Shown here: positions 26,939 through 36,897 of the stretch, piece by piece
Position numbering within the stretch: position 1 is the stretch's first letter
Layout of the letters: every line of letters begins with the position of its first letter
Source: Cupriavidus necator A5-1
GTDB lineage: Bacteria > Pseudomonadota > Gammaproteobacteria > Burkholderiales > Burkholderiaceae
Assembly (NCBI RefSeq): GCF_000744095.1
Contig: NZ_JQLI01000001.1
Location: 1,302,001-1,366,000 of the forward strand
Direction: 5' to 3'
Length of the DNA stretch: 64,000 nucleotides
Made by a program: the position numbers and the translations under genes
Notes under the pieces: model-generated
The model's input: only the letters and a program-made list of their open reading frames with translations
The model's database searches: none
What the model was told of the DNA's origin: nothing

Positions 26939-27829
26939 CTACGCCAGCTGCGATCCCCCAAGATTACTAATCTGAACAAACGCCTCGGCCAGTTGCGACC
27001 GGACCGAGCTACGCAGCCACACCATCCCGACGCCTCGGGATGGACAAGGTTCGGGAAGACGCCATCGGCGCAGTCGAGGATCTTGCTGGCCAATGAACGG
27101 CCAGTCTGGAAGCACAGATACGCCGAAGCCCTCGGCAACAAGGCTAGCAATGTGTTCGATGCCGTCCAGTTCGAAATGTACCTTGGTGCGTACCCCATGC
27201 GCGCGGAGGTAGTCGTCGGCCATCCTACCCGCCACTACGTTTCGGTCATAGCGTATGAAAGGCTCACGTCCGGCCGTCGCCGGCACATCTTCGACGTGCA
27301 TTCCGCTTTGGGTCAGGAGTATCAGCGGTTCCTCGCGAAGCAAGCGCCAGGCACACGTCTTGGGAAGTTCAAAAGCCGGATGCACAAGAATCGCCGCATC
27401 AAGTTCCCCGGACATGACTCGGCCCAGGAGAACGGAAGACGTACCGGGTTCGATAAAGATCGAGATGCTGGGATGTTCTTCCATCCAATGCCGCAGCAAA
27501 GGCGGTAGCAGCCCCATCAATGCCGTGGGTGTCGCCCCCAGGCGTAGTGGTCCAGCCGGAAGTCCTGTATCGGACGCGGCCGAGCGCAAATCCCTAACGT
27601 CGCGCAGAAGGTCTCGCGCTCGATCCACGATTCGGGTACCTGCTACCGTCGGCTTCACCATACGGCCCGACCTCACGAGCAACTGTGAACCAAGATCGCT
27701 TTCCAACGCGCGAATCTGCTGAGCCACCGTGGTCTGTGCGAGATCGAGCTGCCGCGCCGCTTCGGCAATCGAACCTAGCTCCACCACTGCAAGGAAACTC
27801 TGTATGAATCGGATATCCATAACCCGCAT
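26939..27829 (-). CDS. LysR-family transcriptional regulator
   Basis: About 296 aa; ATG at 27820 (MDIRFIQSFLAVVELGSIAEAARQLDLAQTTVAQQIRALE) is an equally good start. HTH at residues 5-60, then a LysR effector domain (PLRLGATPTALMGLLPPLLRHW, EPGTSSVLLGRVMSGELDAAI, VAEGFGVSVLPDWP). Divergent from the enolase-superfamily gene at 27930 with a gap of about 110 bp, so it probably controls the enolase-GST unit. Confidence 0.92.
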   Translation of the reverse strand: MRVMDIRFIQSFLAVVELGSIAEAARQLDLAQTTVAQQIRALESDLGSQLLVRSGRMVKPTVAGTRIVDRARDLLRDVRDLRSAASDTGLPAGPLRLGATPTALMGLLPPLLRHWMEEHPSISIFIEPGTSSVLLGRVMSGELDAAILVHPAFELPKTCAWRLLREEPLILLTQSGMHVEDVPATAGREPFIRYDRNVVAGRMADDYLRAHGVRTKVHFELDGIEHIASLVAEGFGVSVLPDWPFIGQQDPRLRRWRLPEPCPSRGVGMVWLRSSVRSQLAEAFVQISNLGGSQLA

Positions 27830-27929
27830 TTTACGTGGTCTGAAGAAACAGGTGCCCGCTACTTTCGAGGGTCTGATGGGTGCACAGTCTTACCTCCCGC
27901 ATCCCATTGCCCATCAAACTGGAGCCAAC

Positions 27930-29054
27930 ATGCCCACCATTCAATCCATCGAAGTCTGCGCAGCCCGCGTAAAGCTGGAGACGGTCACCTCCTTCTCAAA
28001 CCGCACCGTGACTGACCGGCACTATGGCCTCGTCAACATCCGTAGCACCGATGGCGTCAAAGGCATTGGTTTTTGCTACGTCGGTAGCGCGGCAGGAGAA
28101 CTCTTCCGTGTCGCCGTCGAGCAGTTGCTCGCACCGGTGCTCCTGGGACGGGACTCGCTGGCCGTCGAGGGGCTATGGAAAGACATGTACCAGGAAGCAC
28201 TCCTTCAGGGTCGCATGGGGACGGTGATGCGCGCTCTTAGTGCCTTGGACATTGCACTGTGGGATTTGAATGCCAAAACTGCCAAACTGCCCCTGCACAA
28301 ATACCTTGGCGCTGTCGAAACAGATTCGGTCGCGGCATACGCTAGCGGCGGCTACTACATCGAAGGGAAAACCCCGGAAATTCTAGGTGAGGAAATGGCC
28401 AGCTACGTCGCGCAAGGGTTCAAGGCCGTCAAGATGAAAACCGGCCGCTGGTCCCCGCAAGGCGAAGAATCACGAGTGAAGGCAGCACGAGAGGCCATCG
28501 GCCCAGAGGTCGAACTGATGCTCGACTGCAACAACGGCTGGGTCGACACGGTCCAGGCCATGCAGTACCTGAGTCGAATTGAACAGTACGAGCCCTACTT
28601 CATCGAGGAGCCGTTCGGCCCTGACGACATTGAGAACCATGCCCGCTTGGCCAGGCTAACGAGAATCCCCGTGGCCACCGCGGAGATCGGTTATGGCCGT
28701 TGGTACCATAAGCAACTGCTGGACATGGGCGGTGCAGCTATCCTGCAGACGGACGCTGCTGTCTGCGGCGGCATCACAGAATGGAAGCGCATCGCGGCGA
28801 TGGCTGCCGGCTACGGCATCCAGATGTGCCCGCATTGGTTCCACGACGTACATGCCCCGCTGGCGGCAGCCACTCCCAATGCTCGCTACGTCGAGTTCTT
28901 CTGGGACGACAAGGTGCTCAATTTCCGCCGACTTCTCGATCGTCAGCTGGAGCAGAAGGACGGCCGGATACAGCTGCACCAGACCGCGGGCCTTGGTTTC
29001 GGCTTTGATGACAACGAGGTCGCAAAGTACGGCAAGTGGACCAGGGTGTCCTAA
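27930..29054 (+). CDS. Mandelate racemase/muconate lactonizing enzyme-family protein (enolase superfamily)
   Basis: 374 aa from ATG 27930, with GGAG five bases upstream; the longer open frame overlaps the divergent LysR and is rejected. The catalytic set of the mandelate-racemase group is visible: KMK base pair (K168, K170), metal ligands D199, E226 and E252, D275 and H302 region (PHWFHDVH). These enzymes abstract a proton alpha to a carboxylate, as in sugar-acid dehydration or racemisation. The substrate cannot be read from sequence. It is followed 100 bp later by a GST. Confidence 0.9.
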   Translation: MPTIQSIEVCAARVKLETVTSFSNRTVTDRHYGLVNIRSTDGVKGIGFCYVGSAAGELFRVAVEQLLAPVLLGRDSLAVEGLWKDMYQEALLQGRMGTVMRALSALDIALWDLNAKTAKLPLHKYLGAVETDSVAAYASGGYYIEGKTPEILGEEMASYVAQGFKAVKMKTGRWSPQGEESRVKAAREAIGPEVELMLDCNNGWVDTVQAMQYLSRIEQYEPYFIEEPFGPDDIENHARLARLTRIPVATAEIGYGRWYHKQLLDMGGAAILQTDAAVCGGITEWKRIAAMAAGYGIQMCPHWFHDVHAPLAAATPNARYVEFFWDDKVLNFRRLLDRQLEQKDGRIQLHQTAGLGFGFDDNEVAKYGKWTRVS

Positions 29055-29154
29055 GCATGGCCCCGCTAGAATATCGGGAACAGCAGACGGCCGGCCGGGC
29101 CGCCTGCGCCGCTCCCCGAGGGCTTTCGGCTTTGGCCACACTCCACGAATCCTC

Positions 29155-29793
29155 ATGACCATCACCCTGCATACCTGGAACACGCCGAACGGACGGAAAA
29201 TCAGCGTCGCGCTCGAAGAGATGGAACTGCCCTACACCGTCAAGACGGTGAACATCGGTAAGGGCGAACAGTTCGAACCCGACTTCCTGCGCATCAGTCC
29301 GAACAACAAGATTCCGGCGATAGTCGATCCCGACGGCCCCGGCGGACAGCCAGTCAGCATCTTCGAATCCGGCGCGATCTTGCTCTATCTGGGTGAGAAG
29401 ACTGGCAAGTTCCTCCCACCCAGCTTGCGTGATCGCATTCCTGTACTGGAATGGCTGATGTGGCAGATGGGTGGGTTCGGCCCGATGCCGGGCCAAGTCC
29501 ATCATTTCCGCGCGATCGAGTCGGAGGTAGACCGGCGCTACGGCCTCAAACGTTACTCGGACGAGACGCATCGCCTGTACGGGGTACTGGACCGCCGGCT
29601 AGCGGAAGTGGAGTTCGTCGCCGGGGAGCTGTCGATAGCAGATTTCGCGATTCTCGGCTGGGCATGGCGCCATGAGCGCCACCAGGTCGAGCTTGATCGG
29701 TACCCAAACGTCAAGCGGTGGTACAACGTATTGTCGGCTCGTCCTGGCGTGAAACGCGGCTTTGCAGCGAGGCTTGACGAAACAGTCGCGTAA
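29155..29793 (+). CDS. Glutathione S-transferase (YfcG/Ure2p-like)
   Basis: 212 aa. N-terminal thioredoxin-like domain with the active-site Thr-Pro-Asn pattern (TWNTPNGRKISVALEEM), cis-Pro loop NNKIPAIVDPDG and ESGAILLYLGEK, then an all-helical domain ending WYNVLSARPGVKRGF. Genes of this group often act in glutathione-disulfide reduction or dechlorination/ether cleavage steps. Its position after the enolase-superfamily gene suggests a shared pathway. Start ATG 29155 gives the usual short N-terminus. Confidence 0.92.
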   Translation: MTITLHTWNTPNGRKISVALEEMELPYTVKTVNIGKGEQFEPDFLRISPNNKIPAIVDPDGPGGQPVSIFESGAILLYLGEKTGKFLPPSLRDRIPVLEWLMWQMGGFGPMPGQVHHFRAIESEVDRRYGLKRYSDETHRLYGVLDRRLAEVEFVAGELSIADFAILGWAWRHERHQVELDRYPNVKRWYNVLSARPGVKRGFAARLDETVA

Positions 29794-30225
29794 AGGTTGC
29801 CGCTCCAAGACATCTTCTTCCGGTATTGCCTGATCAAAAGACCGGGCAAACTATTGGCTTTGCGGTTGGGTGTGTGCCAATGGTTTGCCGAGCGCTCTAC
29901 TGAGGCGACAGCAGCCCATGTGCCACGGCGCCCGTACAGGGATCCACCGCCTTCCTTGTTCCGCTTTGCCTGCTGGTCTTGCCGGGAAAAGCATCTACCT
30001 CGGGTCATCCACTGCCGACTGCCCTCCTGCACGCCACCGCTGCCGCCAACCGGGACCTCGCCGCCCCGAAGAGGATTGGTCCGAAGGAGTCCCATGTTCT
30101 TGTCGACGCAATTTACGCGTTCTGATGACGCGTGAAACCACTTCCTCTGGCGATAGCCCACGTGCAGAGTCCAATTGCGAATCAGTCTAACCATAGAGCT
30201 ATCAAGAACAAGAGGAGACGCGACC
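29794..30225. other. Intergenic, no gene seen
   Basis: 430 bp. Frames on both strands are open but have no start signals or motifs. Confidence 0.4.
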
Positions 30226-31100
30226 ATGGAACGCCGACGCTTCCTTTCGGTCCTTACCGCATCGTCAGCTGGCGTACGCCTTACCCGCAATTGGATCCGA
30301 AGCCAATCTGCCTACTGGACCGGTGCGCATTGTCGCCGGCTTCCCTCCGGGCGGCGGTCCGGATGTACTGGCCCGTATTGTCGCCAACAAGCTGAGCGGG
30401 CTATGGGGCGTGCCGGTGCTCGTGAACAACAAAGTGGGGGCTGCGGGACGTATCGCGGCCAGCGATGTTGCCAAGGCTGCGCCCGATGGCAATACCCTGC
30501 TAATGGGTCATATCAACGCACTGGGAATCGCACCAGGGTTGCATCCGAAACTGTAGTATGTCGCGGAGAACGACCTCACAGCCATCGCGCTGGTTGGTCA
30601 GACTCCCCAAGCGCTTGTCTCCAGCGTCGCACAAACTTCGAAGACATTGGCGGCGATTGTCGCAAGAAGGCCGCAGAAGTCTCGGCATTGCATGTGCCAT
30701 ACAGAGGCTCCGCACCGGTAATGAACGATCTGATCGGCGGACAGGTAGAGTTCGCTTTCGACGGTATGACAACCACCTCGCCCTTCGTCAAGAGCGGAAA
30801 GCTGCGCGCCATTGCGCAGACCGGATCGAAGCGGCCGAAAGCGTTCTCCGACGTGCCAACCGTCGCGGAGTCCGGTTATCCCGGCTTCAACGCTAGCATC
30901 TGGTTCGGGTTGGTCGGTCCAGCACGAACGCCAGCAGCAATGGTGGGACGTATCAATAGCGACGTCAACAAGGTGCTCTCTATGCCTGACGTGATAGCGC
31001 GGCTTGAGGAATTCGGTGCCGAGGATGCCCTCCTGGCATTTACACAGGCCGCTTCAGATTCTGCGGCCACCGCCCGAGGCTCCACAAAGGAGACTTTTCG
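30226..31100 (+). pseudogene. Bug/TctC-family receptor pseudogene
   Basis: Starts ATG 30226 after AGAGGAGA with MERRRFLSVLTASSAG (start of a signal peptide). It then shifts frame into PVRIVAGFPPGGGPDVLARIVANKL and AAPDGNTLLMGHINAL, meets an in-frame TAG at 30557, and shifts again into EVSALHVPYRGSAPVMNDLIGGQVEFAFDGMTTT and KRPKAFSDVPTVAESGYPGF. At least two frameshifts and one stop make it non-functional. It was a periplasmic receptor like the one at 11344. A short tail after 31060 no longer matches the family. Confidence 0.85.
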
Positions 31101-31255
31101 TTGTTATGCAGGAGAAAGTGGAATGGATGCGCGACCCGCGCGCTCAAGACTGTCTGCATCAGCCCCCCCCTCCCGCAGCGCACATCTACGCTTGGCGAGT
31201 GCTGGTCGGACTCCCCGGCGCTGAGCGCGGGGGAGCAGCTGGACACTTTTGGGAA

Positions 31256-31909
31256 TTAGATGAAGGTAAACAACTCGTCCTGCGGCAGACGCGACTTTGG
31301 AAGATCGGCGTTGAAGTCGGCTTCGCTTCGGTATCCTAGGGACACGAGCACGACACTCGTCAAACCACGGTCACGAAGCATCAACTCCCGGTCGAGGGCC
31401 GCGGCGTCGAAGCCCTCCATCGGCGTCGCATCAATTCCCTGGATCGCTGCACCCAGCAACAAACCACCAAGTGCAAGATAGACCTGCTTCTCCATCCATT
31501 GAGGAACGTCGCGACGCTCATAGCGATGCATGTTGATATATGCTCGGCGCCCCCTGTCCTGGGTCTCCTTGGAGCCAGGCACCTTGAACCGGCCGTCGAT
31601 GCTCTCTTGCTCCAGGAGCGCGTCCAGGTGAGCATCGTCCATATCAACGCGCATGCACAACGCGATAACGTGCGACGCATTTCTCACCTTAGGATTGTTG
31701 TACTCGTACGCACCCGTGGTCGCCTTTGCTATCCGCTCCCGTCCGGCGGAGGTCGATGCCATCACAAAATGCCATGGCTGCGAGTTGACTGAGGATGGGC
31801 TGTTGTGCAGCAGCGTGAGTAGCGCGTCGACCTCCTGTTTGGGCAAAGCTCGCCCGCCTTCATAGGCTTTGACAGCGTGACGTGAATGGACTGCATCGAT
31901 AAGATTCAT
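31256..31909 (-). CDS. nfsB: Oxygen-insensitive NAD(P)H nitroreductase, NfsB type
   Basis: A 217-aa FMN enzyme closely resembling E. coli NfsB: RHAVKAYEGG, LLHNSPSSVNSQPWHFVMAST, FKVPGSKETQDRGRRAY, WMEKQVYLALGGLLLGAAIQGIDATPMEGFDA and FNADLPKSRLPQ. It reduces nitroaromatics and quinones with two electrons. It is transcribed divergently from the LysR gene at 31999, with 89 bp between them, so that regulator probably controls it. Confidence 0.93.
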   Translation of the reverse strand: MNLIDAVHSRHAVKAYEGGRALPKQEVDALLTLLHNSPSSVNSQPWHFVMASTSAGRERIAKATTGAYEYNNPKVRNASHVIALCMRVDMDDAHLDALLEQESIDGRFKVPGSKETQDRGRRAYINMHRYERRDVPQWMEKQVYLALGGLLLGAAIQGIDATPMEGFDAAALDRELMLRDRGLTSVVLVSLGYRSEADFNADLPKSRLPQDELFTFI

Positions 31910-31998
31910 GGCGGACTCCCGCGTGAAAGATATGGAAGCTTCAGTGCAAAGGAGCTTTCAAAAAAGCAGGAAACTGAGATAAGACTTTTACTGCTGGA

Positions 31999-32970
31999 AT
32001 GAAAATGATCAGGCTTGACGATCTACAGCTTTTCGTACGCACGGCTGCTCTTGGGAGCTTTTCGAATGCGGCCAGGGAGGCCGACTTGCTTCCCGGACAA
32101 GTCAGCGCAGCCATCCGACGTCTAGAGCGCGAGCTCGAATTCAGACTCTTTGCCAGATCGACTCGCAGCCTGAGATTGACTGCGGAGGGCGAACAATACC
32201 TGCCATACGCGGACGACGTGCTCGCAATGCTAAGGCAAGGGCGGGACCGGCTGCGCGGAGAGCACCAGCTCCTGCAAGGAACCTTGAAGATCGCAGCGCC
32301 CTCGGACTTGGGGCGAAACATCCTGCTTCCGTTGCTCACCGAATTTCGGCAGTCGCACCCTAAACTCGTGCTCAGGCTATCCCTGTCCGATCAGCTAGCA
32401 GACGTATTCCGCGATCCCATAGACATCGCGATTCGCTACGGCATGAACGAGAACGCCACGTATGTGGCCCTACCGCTCGCTGAAAATAACAGACGTGTTC
32501 TCGTTGCCTCGCCAGAGTACCTCCAGCACCATGGACGGCCAACGGCGCTCGAGGATCTTTCCGCTCATCAGTGCTTGCCCTTTGCACGCGGGGGCCGGAT
32601 CTACGACCGATGGATATTCCCCGCTGCGGGTGCCCGCAGGCAAATCACGGTCAAAGGCACATTGATTTGCGACGATGCGGATATCGCGAGGAAATGGGCA
32701 ATCGATGGCAGGGGTATTGCGTACAAGTCATGGATCGACGTCTGCCACGATGTCGAACACGGCCGGCTCGAGCTGCTGCTGCCTGAGCAGCCCGGCGAAC
32801 TGGCGCCTCTCAACCTGGTGTGCCCTCACCGTCAGCAGTTCTCGCCGGCGGTGAGATACTTGCATGCCGCACTGCGCGATTACTTGTCCGCCCTGAGCGC
32901 GAGGATGCCAGCCAAGGCAGACCTTCAAAGGGGACTGACCGCAGACAGCGAGAAGGATATCGCAGTCTAG
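31999..32970 (+). CDS. LysR-family transcriptional regulator
   Basis: 323 aa; the HTH reads LDDLQLFVRTAALGSFSNAAREADLLPGQVSAAIRRLERELEFRLFARS, and the effector domain includes SDLGRNILLPLLTEFRQSHP and FRDPIDIAIRYGMNENATYVALPL. It is of the CrgA-like subgroup and divergent from nfsB. The ATG at 31999 and one two codons later are both usable. The intergenic region holds no GGAATA-type site, so it is probably a different regulon from the ones at 22 and 51 kb. Confidence 0.92.
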   Translation: MKMIRLDDLQLFVRTAALGSFSNAAREADLLPGQVSAAIRRLERELEFRLFARSTRSLRLTAEGEQYLPYADDVLAMLRQGRDRLRGEHQLLQGTLKIAAPSDLGRNILLPLLTEFRQSHPKLVLRLSLSDQLADVFRDPIDIAIRYGMNENATYVALPLAENNRRVLVASPEYLQHHGRPTALEDLSAHQCLPFARGGRIYDRWIFPAAGARRQITVKGTLICDDADIARKWAIDGRGIAYKSWIDVCHDVEHGRLELLLPEQPGELAPLNLVCPHRQQFSPAVRYLHAALRDYLSALSARMPAKADLQRGLTADSEKDIAV

Positions 32971-32978
32971 GACTAGAA

Positions 32979-33240
32979 CTAGCCTGCAGCAAGCGATCGA
33001 TCGAGGAAATCGAGCCTGTCCTGCCCCCAGTACGGTTGCCCGTCGTAGACATACCAGGGAGCACCAAAGGCATTGGCAGAGATTGCCTCCTGCGTGTTTC
33101 GACTGTAGATTGTCTCCACAGCCTCCGCTTCGCTGGCCTCGACTAACGCTGCGCCATCGAGATCGTTCGCGATAGCAACCTGCACAAGGGTGTCCACGTC
33201 TGCAATGTTGCGCTCCTCGACCCATAGGGCCCGCGTAATG
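32979..33240 (-). pseudogene. 2-hydroxychromene-2-carboxylate isomerase C-terminal remnant
   Basis: Reads AITRALWVEERNIADVDTLVQVA, DGAALVEASEAEAVE and FGAPWYVYDGQPYWGQDRLDFLDRSL, the typical end of HCCA isomerases (thioredoxin-fold, glutathione-dependent, naphthalene-type pathways). A TAG stop lies just upstream in the same frame (about 33247) and the N-terminal two thirds are not recognisable. It abuts the 3' end of the LysR gene by 8 bp. Remains of an aromatic-degradation gene. Confidence 0.7.
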
Positions 33241-33466
33241 GCCTCTCGCGACTACGTGCAGCATGAAGTGGAACGCGTGGAGGCTCGCGATGCAATTTCC
33301 ACTTGCCAACGGTGGGAACAAGAACTGAGCCAGAGCAACTGCTCCACGCACGTTCAATCCAAGTTCAATAGCCTGCACCAAGAGCAAAAGGGGAAGGGAA
33401 CTATCCCTTCCCTCTCTGAACATTCCGATCTTGTCAGGGTCGTCGACGATCGACGATACAGCAAAC

Positions 33467-34453
33467 CTACACGCTCACCGGCCGCCCAGACTCCAGCGAC
33501 TCCGCGGTTGCAGATAAGACCGCAACGTTCTCTACCATCTGTTCCATCCTAATCGGATAGGGCGCCCCCGCGGTAAGGGATCTGGAGAATGCCTCCAGAT
33601 TGTCTCGCACCGAGTCATTCCAATCGAATGTGATCAAGCGTTGTTCGCCGTTGGCCATCTTAACCTCCAACGTGCTTGTGCCCCGTGCATCCGGGTGAGC
33701 CAAGTTTCGCACCTCCGCCCACCCAGCAGATCCAAACACGGCAAAGCGCATGTACAGGGGAGTCTCCAGGACCGAGTTCATGTACGCTGTCGCCCCCGAT
33801 GCGAACCGCAGCTGGAGTGAGATCGTATTGCTATCAGCGCCATCAACCCGGGGCGACGTCGCATAAGCTTCAGAAGCTTCGCCAAACAGACCCAGAAACA
33901 GATCGGTCAGATGGACACCCGTGCCGGTCATTGCTACAGGCGAAATTTGTTTGTCCGCGAAACGCCAGCTGTCAGTGCTCACTCCAACCAGCTTGTCGTG
34001 GCTAAAGTTTCCCTCGGCGTGGACGACTTTGCCCAATTCGCCAGACTTCGCGAGTGCCATGAGCTTCGCAATGGCGTGTTCGAAGCGACGTTCATGGCCG
34101 ATTCCCAGCCCGACACCAGCCCGCCTGCAAGCTACGACGCAACGTGTCGCATCAGCCACGGTCAGAGCCAAGGGCTTTTCACAGAAGACATGTTTGCCGT
34201 GAGCCGCCGCTTGCAGTACCTGCTCGGCGTGCAGGTTATGAGGCGTTGTCAGGACGACAACTTGAATTTCCTCATCCCTTAGCGCAGCCTCGTAGTTAGT
34301 CGTAAAGGCAACACCATGCTCGTCAGCCACGGCTCGGTGTGCCTCCCGGCTGCCTACCGCGACCGCAAACCTCAGGTCTTTCGACTCGGCCATCTGCTTC
34401 AGTATGTGTTTTCCCCACCAGCCAAGCCCCACAATTGCTGCGTTCAACGTCAT
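33467..34453 (-). CDS. Gfo/Idh/MocA-family oxidoreductase
   Basis: 328 aa from ATG 34453 (MTLNAAIVGLGWWGKHIL), with GGAG seven bases upstream; the longer frame is rejected. Rossmann GLGWWG near residue 8, HVFCEKPLALT with the EKP lysine, and the barrel half with VAMTGTGVHLTDLFLGLFG. It is only distantly related to the homologue at 12447. Sugar, inositol or aromatic dihydrodiol substrates are all possible. It stands between the HCCA-isomerase relic and an unrelated LysR gene. Confidence 0.88.
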   Translation of the reverse strand: MTLNAAIVGLGWWGKHILKQMAESKDLRFAVAVGSREAHRAVADEHGVAFTTNYEAALRDEEIQVVVLTTPHNLHAEQVLQAAAHGKHVFCEKPLALTVADATRCVVACRRAGVGLGIGHERRFEHAIAKLMALAKSGELGKVVHAEGNFSHDKLVGVSTDSWRFADKQISPVAMTGTGVHLTDLFLGLFGEASEAYATSPRVDGADSNTISLQLRFASGATAYMNSVLETPLYMRFAVFGSAGWAEVRNLAHPDARGTSTLEVKMANGEQRLITFDWNDSVRDNLEAFSRSLTAGAPYPIRMEQMVENVAVLSATAESLESGRPVSV

Positions 34454-34955
34454 GATCAAACTCCAATAAAGTGCGCGCCGGCAACCCATGCCAGCCGGGA
34501 TAGTTACGGGGGATGAGCGAGGTTCGCACAGACCCTCAGGTCGGCTAGATGGGCACTGCCAATGCGGTCATGCAGAGGCGGTGCGATGACTCAGTGCCAC
34601 GCAACCCGCCGCTTTGCCGATTTCAGAAAGACGAGCCTCCGCCACTGCTTTGCGTGGCACTCCGTCTCCGGTAGCGGCAGGTACCAATCAACGGCGGAGT
34701 TCCAAAGCCTTCTTACTCACTCGAGGTCGAGAAGCGCCGCGCTTGAGATCGATTTCCTATGAGAGGGAATGCGCCTCGCATTGCGCTGGATTGTTGCAGT
34801 GCAGTGTCTCCATCTTTCATGTACTTATCGCCTCTTGTTGGTGGACGGCGCGGATCATTCACGCACCGAATTCCCTACCACGCTTGCATCAAGTTTCGTC
34901 TTGAACTACTGTTACCGCAAACGTAAATATCTCCGCTCTTGCATGAATTCCGCGA
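34454..34955. other. Intergenic, no gene seen
   Basis: 500 bp between the MocA-type gene and the divergent LysR gene; it should contain both promoters. No clear palindrome found. Confidence 0.4.
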
Positions 34956-35888
34956 ATGAACCCCCGCCGACTGACTCCCTCCATGTCATTACTGGTGGCA
35001 TTTGAAGCCACGGCTCGCCACTTGAGCTTTACTCGTGCCGGTGAAGAACTCTCCCTTACGCAAAGTGCTGTCAGCCGCCAAGTCAGGGCGCTGGAAGAGC
35101 TTCTTGAGGTCACTCTCTTTCGTCGGGATCAGAGGCAGATCGAGCTGACGGAAGCTGGTGCGTTGTACGCCAGGGAAGTGAACGGCGCGCTTCAGCGCGT
35201 CCGAAATGCGTCGCTGCAGGTCATGGCATGCCGCTCAGGTGGTGGCATTCTCCATTTGGCCGCCCTTCCAACGTTCGCCAGCAAATGGCTGCTGCCGCGG
35301 CTTAAGGACTTTTACCAGAAGCACCCCGATATCTTCATTCACATGCATGCTCGCATCGGACAGTTCGACCTGGAGCGCGCAGGCATAGACGTGGCCATAG
35401 GAGTCGGGGACGGCCATTGGCCTGGACTTCAGTCCTATCCGTTGATTGAGGAATGGCTCCTCCCCGTAATTAGCCCTGCACTTGCGGCGAGTCAGCCAAT
35501 TAGCGCGCCTATCGATCTCTCACGCCATTTGCTACTGCAAGTCACCGCGCGGCCGTTCGTTTGGCGACAATGGTTCCAAGCCCACGGTCTACCCGACGCG
35601 GTCATGCGGCTTGGGCCGCAGTTCGAACTGACCTCTCATCTGATTCAAGCCGTGGTTGCCGGCATGGGAGTTGGATTGGTACCGAGCTTCCTGGTCGAGG
35701 ACGAGTTACGCGAAGGATCCCTGCAACTTGCGCTTGACAGCCCGCTGCGTTCAGGACTGTTCTACCACCTTTTTGTACCGCCACATCTGGCAAATCTTCC
35801 CCACATCCTTGCTTTCCGTAATTGGTTGATGACTGCGCGCGAACCGCACGTACATGCCACGGAAGCCGAACGAAGCTTGGACCCCTAA
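34956..35888 (+). CDS. LysR-family regulator, GcvA type
   Basis: 310 aa, opening MNPRRLTPSMSLLVAFEATARHLSFTRAGEELSLTQSAVSRQVRALEELL, characteristic of the GcvA/AmpR-like subgroup. The effector domain has LPTFASKWLLPRLKDFYQKHPDI, DVAIGVGDGHWPGLQSYPL and the PFVWRQWF segment. Divergent from the MocA-type dehydrogenase 500 bp away, the likely target. A second ATG at residue 10 is less favoured. Confidence 0.92.
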   Translation: MNPRRLTPSMSLLVAFEATARHLSFTRAGEELSLTQSAVSRQVRALEELLEVTLFRRDQRQIELTEAGALYAREVNGALQRVRNASLQVMACRSGGGILHLAALPTFASKWLLPRLKDFYQKHPDIFIHMHARIGQFDLERAGIDVAIGVGDGHWPGLQSYPLIEEWLLPVISPALAASQPISAPIDLSRHLLLQVTARPFVWRQWFQAHGLPDAVMRLGPQFELTSHLIQAVVAGMGVGLVPSFLVEDELREGSLQLALDSPLRSGLFYHLFVPPHLANLPHILAFRNWLMTAREPHVHATEAERSLDP

Positions 35889-35973
35889 ACCGTGCTATTT
35901 CCGGAGCCCGCTCGGGAACGAAGCCGCTCCGGACGCCCAATCGCTGCGAAACGACCGGAGCGGCTCGACTTTG

Positions 35974-36204
35974 CTAACACCAGACGGTCAATCGTGACAG
36001 ATGCGAGACGAAAAGGTCGAGCCGATCCAAAAAATGTCCAAGATATGCCAGATCGATTGGCTGGTTCTCTGGCACCGCAATGAAGGCCTCTGCCCGTTGT
36101 TTTAGCCCGTTGACAAACTCAGTGTCATTGGCGTGCATACCCACGAGTTCGAGGACCAGAAATTCAAGAGCGCTCAGTCGGGCCTGGAGTTGTTGATTAT
36201 CCAT
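35974..36204 (-). CDS. Small hypothetical protein, 76 aa
   Basis: Begins MDNQQLQARLSALEFLVLELVGMH, ends RLDLFVSHLSRLTVWC. Mostly helical and leucine-rich, with a coiled-coil-like first half. I prefer the ATG at 36204 over the longer frame because the protein pattern only begins there. It recalls small cytoplasmic proteins found beside phage or plasmid genes, but I recognise no family. Confidence 0.5.
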   Translation of the reverse strand: MDNQQLQARLSALEFLVLELVGMHANDTEFVNGLKQRAEAFIAVPENQPIDLAYLGHFLDRLDLFVSHLSRLTVWC

Positions 36205-36339
36205 GTTGTTACCCAGCAAAGCGCTGGACGATAAGGGGGTCTCCGGACGCTCGTAGTACGCAACGCCCACGCCGGGCAAAGACCCCAGATCTGACTTCAT
36301 TCCCCGGTGACGACCGGGGCGGCTTGGCGCGGACAGCAC

Positions 36340-36619
36340 TCAATGGAGCAGTCCGTCAATCTCGTCATGAACACCATGGTGCTGGCCTCTCACATTTTCC
36401 ACGATGTTCGCAAGCTGATTGATCACCATCGCAACAGTCAGGCGCTGGCGCAGGTCGTGTAGGCCTGAAACAGGGTTAGCAACCACCCGCAGATGGTCGA
36501 CCATTTCCTGGCATTTAATCGGGTCCTCACCGCTTAACTTGTCGATCACCGCAGCAAGGGCATATTCCCAAGCCAGTGAGCATGGCCGCTACAGCTTCTT
36601 CGAATTGCTGTTGATTCAT
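36340..36619 (-). CDS. Small hypothetical, possibly frameshifted (two short frames)
   Basis: A 30-codon frame from 36619 (MNQQQFEEAVAAMLTGLG) overlaps a second frame (36549-36340) reading VIDKLSGEDPIKCQEMVDHLRVVANPV and ending NVRGQHHGVHDEIDGLLH. The second frame extends back, without a start, as AWEYALAAV, so one gene with a frameshift near 36560 is plausible. Together it would be a helical protein of about 90 residues. No function. Confidence 0.35.
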
Positions 36620-36897
36620 GCATACCCTTTCACGGATGGTTGAGGGAATGCCACCAATTGTTCCACGGCTATGGGCGCGCTCCCGTAGTACATCCGGGGG
36701 GATCGCTATAGCAATTCCCGGGCGATTGTTCCGCGCGGAAAACTGTGTTCCACACGATTCCAGCCTCAGAAAGTCAGTGCTTGACACGCTGCACCTACGC
36801 GATCAGGTGCGACGGCATCGACGTAGGACAAACCAGGCTCGACAGCACTTCGGCGAGTCTCTCAGTTGATCTCTGCCGTTAGGTCGCCGGCCACCCG

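Noticed and set aside
29553..30290. 245-codon minus-strand frame next to the GST gene
   Set aside because: Overlaps the GST gene in antisense and has arginine- and serine-rich composition typical of shadow frames.
30175..31224. 349-codon frame over the Bug pseudogene
   Set aside because: Only its middle matches the Bug family; the beginning and end are out-of-frame translations.
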